The translations under genes were made by a program, and so were the position numbers. From the NCBI RefSeq assembly GCF_011752625.1, contig NZ_VWXD01000001.1, positions 124,001 through 188,000 of the forward strand: a stretch of 64,000 nucleotides of DNA. Direction: 5' to 3'. The stretch's first letter is position 1. Each line of letters starts with the position of its first letter. Below the pieces are notes generated by a model, which did not search any database, was not told the DNA's origin, and saw only the letters and a list, made by a program, of their open reading frames with translations. This stretch comes from Candidatus Pantoea formicae. Its GTDB lineage: Bacteria > Pseudomonadota > Gammaproteobacteria > Enterobacterales > Enterobacteriaceae. This document shows, piece after piece, positions 59,500-64,000 of the stretch.

Positions 59500-61288
59500 T
59501 TCACTGTAATCAGTGAGCGCATTTTAATCGACCACACAGAATTGCGCTAAATGTGATCAGCATCCACAGATGACACGCAGCAAAACATTCACTGTAATCA
59601 GCATTGCACCTGAAATGCTGAGCAATAAGCTTCAGAATTGAATGCACATGCAGGAGATAGGCAGCGTTTTCCATGCTATTCACTGTAATCAGTAAAAGAT
59701 TCACTATAAACAGCAAACATTCACTGCAATCAGTGAAAGATTCACTGTAATCAGCGGTACATCGGTTAACGTTCACTGTAATCAGTAGATGTTGGATTAC
59801 ACATTGCTAAAGCGGAGAGGGATGTGCTTATGCGGATGTGGAAACAGAATGTTCACTGTAATCAGTAAAACACCTTGTTGGTTAAGCTCTAATCATAAAC
59901 ATTCACTGTAATCAGCAATCGAACCTCCTTCTGATTTTCTGACGTTCACTGTAATCAGTAAATGTGATGACGATGCCATCAAGCATTCACTGTAATCAGT
60001 AACCCAAATCAGACCGCCATCTTACATTCACTGTAGTCAGTAAATCTTGCAAAGCGAGTGACTGATGATCGGGCAAATGACGCTACGATTATCCCGAAGG
60101 CCATTCACTGTAATCAGTAAACGTCATGGGACGACAGAGGTAACGTTCACTGTAATCAGTGGACTCATGCTCAGCTTTACCATGAGTAAGGGCAGGGGAG
60201 GAAAGATTCCCGTCAAAAACACGGCTGACTTGCTTAGACTGTAATCAGCAATCAGTCACGAAAGTACCTGTGGATTTAAGGCGCCTATGCGACAAGATGC
60301 ATCTTGACTTCATCGCAGATCGTTCACTGTAATCAGCAATCAGTCATGAATGTGGCTGTGAATTTAAGACGCCCCAGCGGCGAGATGCCTCCCGATTTCA
60401 TCGCAGATCATTCACTGTAATCAGCAATCAGTCACGAAAGTGGCTGTGAATTTAAGACGCCCCTGCGACAAGATGCATAACGATTTCATTATGATCGTTC
60501 ACTGTAATCAGTAACGCTCTACATCGTGAATGCATAGCCTAGCGCAAAACATCATTCTTACCGTTCACTGTAATCAGCAAGATTTCCCGCTCTAAACCCA
60601 AAATTAACGTTCACTGTAATCAGTAACGGGATCCACGACAAACGGATTGATCGTCAAAAGCGCAACAACGGAAGAGGGCAGGGCGTATGAAGATTCACTG
60701 TAATCAGTGACAGCGTGACGCGAGAAAGAATGAGGCTTATCGGGCAGCAGTGGCGGCTGGTGGTACGTTCACTGTAATCAGAACAAGCGGTATGGATTCA
60801 CTGTAATCAGCAAAGGTGACCAACCCTGTCACTTTTACTGTTTACCTTTACAGGCATCATGCTGATTACAGTGAATATTTGCAGAGGAGTAATGAAAAAC
60901 TCATTATAATCATATCGTTAAAACAGTGCATTCACTGTAATCAGAAGCCTGTATCAAGAAATGATTCACTGTAATCAGCCGTAGGGAAGAGAGTGAAGTC
61001 ATGTTCACTGTATTCAGCAAAAGAGCCTTAAAGCACAGCTGACCAGCGTATTAAACCCACCTAGTAAGTACTCACTATCATGATTTGATGCTAAAATTCG
61101 TTGCTAAAGCGCTTTGTGAATAAGGCGTGGGGCTACAGGAAGAACGAGTTACTGATTACAGTGAACAACGCTGATTACAGTGAATGCTGGGGTGAATGGC
61201 TGATTACAGTGAACAGAGTGAGAGGGGCAGATGTCACTTTTTACGCTAAAGTGACACTGCCACAGAGAGGATTGCTGATTACAGTGAA
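59500..61288. repeat. giant iteron array, 31 copies of TTCACTGTAATCAG
   Basis: Between parA and repA I count 26 exact and 5 near-exact copies (one or two changes) of a 14-bp core, usually followed by TAA or CAA. From 59500 to 61017 all but one (60862) face the plus direction; the last four (61152, 61171, 61200, 61275) are inverted. Spacing is irregular, from about 20 to over 100 bp, unlike the strictly phased 18-22 bp iterons of classic plasmids. The site should bind RepA and control copy number by titration and pairing. No gene is credible in this 1.9-kb region. Confidence 0.93.
60241..60503. repeat. three tandem 88-bp repeats within the iteron array
   Basis: Units start at 60241, 60329 and 60417 (88, 88 and 87 bp). 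Each begins with the right part of an iteron, GTAATCAGCAATCAGTCA, carries a conserved GTGAATTTAAG-type core and ends with TTCATC and TTCACT of the next iteron. They differ at several positions, so the duplication is not fresh. It shows how the array grew. Confidence 0.85.
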
Positions 61289-61296
61289 CGTGAACT

Positions 61297-62226
61297 TCAG
61301 TCTTCGAACTCGATTTCATCCAGCGAATCGATACTCTCCAAATTGCTAATTCCGTCGAGTTTGGGTGTCCTGCTATGGATGATGAAAAACACTGAGCGGC
61401 CACGTTTCACTTCTGAATAATCGAGGTAACCAATCTCTTTTAACTGCTCCATTGCGCGTCTAACCACATGGTTCTGAGTGGTCGTCTTCGACCCCAGGTT
61501 TAAACGCATACGCAAGCGAGCAAGCGAAATAGGTGCAGGATTCGTGGGTAAGCTTTCAAGGTAGGTATACAGCGCTTGCGCTGACTCCTTACGCTTGAGG
61601 CGCGAGATAGCGCGTAATTGCAAAAGCACCTTATGGTCGAAGTTATACAACTCAAATAACTTAGGATCGGCCTGTATGCGCACAAGATCCTTTTCACGAT
61701 CGTAATACGCCGACTGCACAAGATGGGTATGATAGGCTTTGCCATTACCTTCAAAGGACAACGTGTTGGTCGCAATGCGTCGTAACGAGGCATCTAAACG
61801 CTTACGTAAGGCCGCTGACGAGTTTGCCGATGGGATCCCGCACATCTTTACGAAATCGATGAACGGCAGCGTCACGGTGTCGCCCTTTGAGGGATAACGC
61901 GAGAAAGACTGGATAATGCCAGCCCAGGTTTTGAAATCATTATCCATATCCAGCCTCGCGCCGGTAATGGTAATTTTTTCATAGCCTTCCGCTTTCACCA
62001 GCGAAAGGTTCTTGAGCTCTTTTGTAGCGTCCGTTGAAGCCATCGCACCGGATTTACCTCGCGCTGTAGACTTCAATGTAGGAACGAACAGACCCAGGCG
62101 CATCAAGGCGACCGGTTGTACGGTGTTATTTTTATTAGGGTGGAGTTGAATAACTTCACCGCTATTTTTTGTCACCGACAGAAAAGGTTCTAGTAACGCT
62201 TTGTTTTCACTCTCTTTATCTGCCAT
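61297..62226 (-). CDS. repA: plasmid replication initiator RepA (RepB/RepFIB family)
   Basis: A 309-residue initiator with tandem winged-helix domains of the Rep_3/RepB superfamily: [20 protein letters not shown] and FVKMCGI-type first WH, then [20 protein letters not shown] and [17 protein letters not shown] in the second. The C-terminal acidic tail ends DEIEFED. It binds the iterons on both sides of its gene and opens the origin. The upstream iterons at 62267-62365 cover its promoter region, so autorepression is likely. Related to initiators of large Pantoea plasmids. Confidence 0.9.
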   Translation of the reverse strand: MADKESENKALLEPFLSVTKNSGEVIQLHPNKNNTVQPVALMRLGLFVPTLKSTARGKSGAMASTDATKELKNLSLVKAEGYEKITITGARLDMDNDFKTWAGIIQSFSRYPSKGDTVTLPFIDFVKMCGIPSANSSAALRKRLDASLRRIATNTLSFEGNGKAYHTHLVQSAYYDREKDLVRIQADPKLFELYNFDHKVLLQLRAISRLKRKESAQALYTYLESLPTNPAPISLARLRMRLNLGSKTTTQNHVVRRAMEQLKEIGYLDYSEVKRGRSVFFIIHSRTPKLDGISNLESIDSLDEIEFED

Positions 62227-62266
62227 AGCCTGAGATCTTCATTCTGTGGATGAAAAGGATCGATTT

Positions 62267-62365
62267 CTGATTACAGTGAACATTAACACTGTTTATAGTG
62301 AACATTCTACAGTCTATAGTGAATATTATACTGTCTACAGTGAACGTTTTTCTGATTATAGTGAA
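62267..62365 (-). repeat. five iterons upstream of repA (origin side)
   Basis: Copies at 62267 (exact), 62289, 62310, 62331 and 62352, all in the reverse direction and spaced 21-22 bp, the classical helical spacing. Apart from the first and last they differ from the core at two to four positions. This regular group is probably the true origin iteron set, and it overlaps the repA promoter. Confidence 0.85.
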
Positions 62366-62406
62366 CACGATCACCTTCTCAGGCCTTGTGTGGTGCGGCT
62401 TGCAAC

Positions 62407-62462
62407 GATCGGGGATCTCTTAGGATCTCTTTAAGATCTCTCTATGATCTTTAATAGAGATC
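62407..62462. other. replication origin GATC cluster (probable oriV unwinding region)
   Basis: Six GATC sites at 62407, 62414, 62424, 62435, 62446 and 62459, five of them at 10-13 bp spacing, form tandem GATCTCTTT-like units; another lies at 62369. Dam-methylated GATC heptamers beside iterons are a hallmark of P1-type origins and allow SeqA binding and strand opening. A DnaA-box-like TGTGGATGA is at 62245. The remaining part, 62470-62704, shows only the promoter region of the next gene. Confidence 0.75.
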
Positions 62463-62704
62463 TATTCACTGTATAACTGAATAACCCTATGAAGAATCAG
62501 CAACTGACGCAGGAAACTGTCAGAATATGCTGCTCATGCAAGCCGACCTCATCAACGTCGCAAAAACATTAATTCTTTGCGAAGAAGATCCTTCTTTTTC
62601 ATCATAAGAGAACAACTTCCTCACTATTATTCATTTTTCATCAATCATTGCCGGGCGTAAGGTGAGACACATATTCACCCCATAACTTATGACGAAGGCA
62701 TCTT

Positions 62705-64000
62705 ATGACTGACAACGTTATCTCACGTAACCCCACAACTGGCGAAGTCATCGCAACCTATCCATTACAGAGTGCTGCGCAACTTGAAGCAGCATTGCAA
62801 TCCAGTGCTGAAGCATTTGCAACCTGGAAAGCCACCAGCATGGAGCAGCGTGTTCAGGTACTGCGCCAGTTAGCAGAGCAAATTCGTCAACGTCAGGACC
62901 AACTCGCGCAAATGGCAACGCTGGAGATGGGAAAACCTATCGCTCAAGCACGCGCTGAAGTGTTGAAGTGCGCCAATCTCTGTGACTGGTATGCAGAACA
63001 GGGTCCTGCCATGTTGGCAGATAAACCAACGCTGGTGGAAAATCAGCAAGCATGGCAGTCATTTCGTCCATTGGGCGCGATCCTTGCGGTCATGCCATGG
63101 AATTTCCCCTACTGGCAAGTACTGCGCGGTGCAGTAAGTATGCTGTTAGCAGGTAACACTTATATGTTGAAACACGCGCCAAGTGTTATGGGGTCAGCAA
63201 ACCTGATGTCAGAACTGTTTGATGCTACCGATTTGCCGAAAGGTGGCTTCACCGTGATCAACGTGGATAACGATGGCGTTTCAACTGCTATCAAAGATTC
63301 ACGCATTGCAGCAGTCGCTGTTACCGGAAGTGTTCGCGCGGGTGGTGCCATCGCCGCCCAAGCAGGTGCTGTACTTAAGAAAACCGTGCTTGAACTCGGC
63401 GGAGCAGATCCCTTTATCGTACTGGCAGATGCTGATCTGGATGCAGCAGTGGCCTCAGCGGTCACAGGACGCTACCAGAACACCGGACAGGTGTGTATGG
63501 CAGCCAAACGGTTCATTATCGAAGAAAGTGTCGCAGAGGAGTTTGAGGCGCGTTTTAGCGCAGCTGTTCAAGCACTGAAGATTGGCGATCCGCTGAATGA
63601 AGAAACCTATATTGGTCCAATGGCACGTTACGACCTGCGTGATGAGCTAGACAACCAAGTGCAGCAGACCATCAAACAAGGTGCACGTTTGGTTATTGGT
63701 GGGCATAAGATCGAGGGTGTGGGTAACTACTACGCGCCGACGATCCTCGCAGATGTCACTCCAGAAATGACCGCATTCCAGCAGGAGATCTTTGGGCCAG
63801 TGGCAGCGATCACTGTGGCTCGTGATGCACAGCATGCTTTAGAGCTGGCTAATGACAGCGAGTTTGGCTTAAGTGCTACGGTGTGGAGCGGTAACGAAGC
63901 GGTTGCCAATGAACTGGCTGAAAAACTGGAAACTGGCGCTGTGTTTATCAACGGCAATGGTGCGTCAGATCCTCGCGTGGCTATTGGCGGGGTGAAGAAA
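62705..64000 (+). CDS. NAD(P)-dependent succinate-semialdehyde dehydrogenase (Sad/YneI-like), 3' end cut
   Basis: 432 codons are open to the window edge; the family has about 460 residues, so about 30 are missing. Catalytic Cys is in NTGQVCMAAKR and Glu in LELGGADPF; MPWNFPYWQ binds cofactor. The sequence is close to YneI (Sad) of E. coli, which oxidises succinate semialdehyde to succinate. The start ATG 62705 has GAAGG upstream. It is next to the origin, an arrangement seen in large Pantoea plasmids as far as I recall; that needs confirmation. Confidence 0.87.
   Translation, partial: MTDNVISRNPTTGEVIATYPLQSAAQLEAALQSSAEAFATWKATSMEQRVQVLRQLAEQIRQRQDQLAQMATLEMGKPIAQARAEVLKCANLCDWYAEQGPAMLADKPTLVENQQAWQSFRPLGAILAVMPWNFPYWQVLRGAVSMLLAGNTYMLKHAPSVMGSANLMSELFDATDLPKGGFTVINVDNDGVSTAIKDSRIAAVAVTGSVRAGGAIAAQAGAVLKKTVLELGGADPFIVLADADLDAAVASAVTGRYQNTGQVCMAAKRFIIEESVAEEFEARFSAAVQALKIGDPLNEETYIGPMARYDLRDELDNQVQQTIKQGARLVIGGHKIEGVGNYYAPTILADVTPEMTAFQQEIFGPVAAITVARDAQHALELANDSEFGLSATVWSGNEAVANELAEKLETGAVFINGNGASDPRVAIGGVKK

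Noticed and set aside
59500..61288. CRISPR array
   Set aside because: The repeats are 14 bp, irregularly spaced, occur in both directions and flank repA; there are no cas genes. They are iterons.
61101..61349. Possible small protein rich in LLITVN
   Set aside because: The repeated LLITVN is simply the translation of inverted iterons; there is no good ribosome site and it overlaps repA.
1..64000. Insertion sequences, integrases or tRNA genes
   Set aside because: I found no transposase or integrase coding sequence, no flanking inverted repeats with target duplications and no cloverleaf that I could support.

Overview
The window looks like part of a large plasmid (megaplasmid) of an Enterobacterales bacterium, most likely Pantoea or a close Erwiniaceae relative. 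A RepFIB/RepB-family initiator, a P1-type parAB pair, P1-like parS modules and a very large iteron array (57-62.5 kb) identify a low-copy replicon. The rest is catabolic and nutrient-scavenging cargo with base composition, operators (LacI type, CRP, Zur, Fur) and gene families typical of Enterobacterales. The genus is inferred from gene content; no marker gene was compared.

Layout. 0.1-7.5 kb: a LacI-controlled acid-sugar (tetronate-like) cluster with MFS transporter, OtnC-like aldolase, FMN alpha-hydroxyacid dehydrogenase, cytoplasmic binding-protein-like gene, racemase-like protein and OtnK kinase, tied together by four operator-like sites. 7.5-12 kb: OsmC-like protein, MASE2-GGDEF cyclase, chemoreceptor and Asp/Glu racemase. 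12.2-18.4 kb: LysR-controlled acid-sugar dehydratase, DapA-family aldolase and two tandem MFS carriers. 18.4-30.3 kb: mixed regulators and small enzymes in divergent pairs (LysR/SnoaL, HxlR/ADH, XRE/SDR, LysR/MFS, TetR/O-methyltransferase). 30.3-33.6 kb: a probable zinc-starvation cluster with a DksA paralogue that has lost three of four zinc cysteines, two COG0523 GTPases, a small Cys-rich exported peptide and an 18-bp perfect Zur-type palindrome. 33.7-41.7 kb: an orphan iron-type binding protein, then an IclR/RidA/ABC importer/D-amino-acid deaminase operon and a racemase. 41.8-43.8 kb: an AaeB-like efflux protein.

44-56.7 kb is the most interesting region. Eight minus-strand genes form an organosulfur operon: SsuD-like monooxygenase, flavoprotein, NtaA/DszA-like monooxygenase, MetNIQ-like importer, MFS carrier and SfnB/DszC-like flavoprotein. 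It is transcribed from a near-consensus sigma-54 promoter. Divergent from it lies a regulator that fuses a sigma-54 activator (AAA+ plus Fis-type HTH, with no N-terminal receiver) to a complete SsuA-like substrate-binding domain. The free SsuA-like exported protein is encoded at the other end of the island. I read this as a one-component sensor in which a captured transport receptor became the cytoplasmic ligand sensor.

56.7-62.5 kb: duplicated parS modules, parB, parA, 31 iterons, repA, then five more iterons and a helically phased GATC cluster. Copies of replicon signals also occur far away: an exact iteron at 43947 and a parS-like palindrome at 22284. The window ends inside a succinate-semialdehyde dehydrogenase gene.
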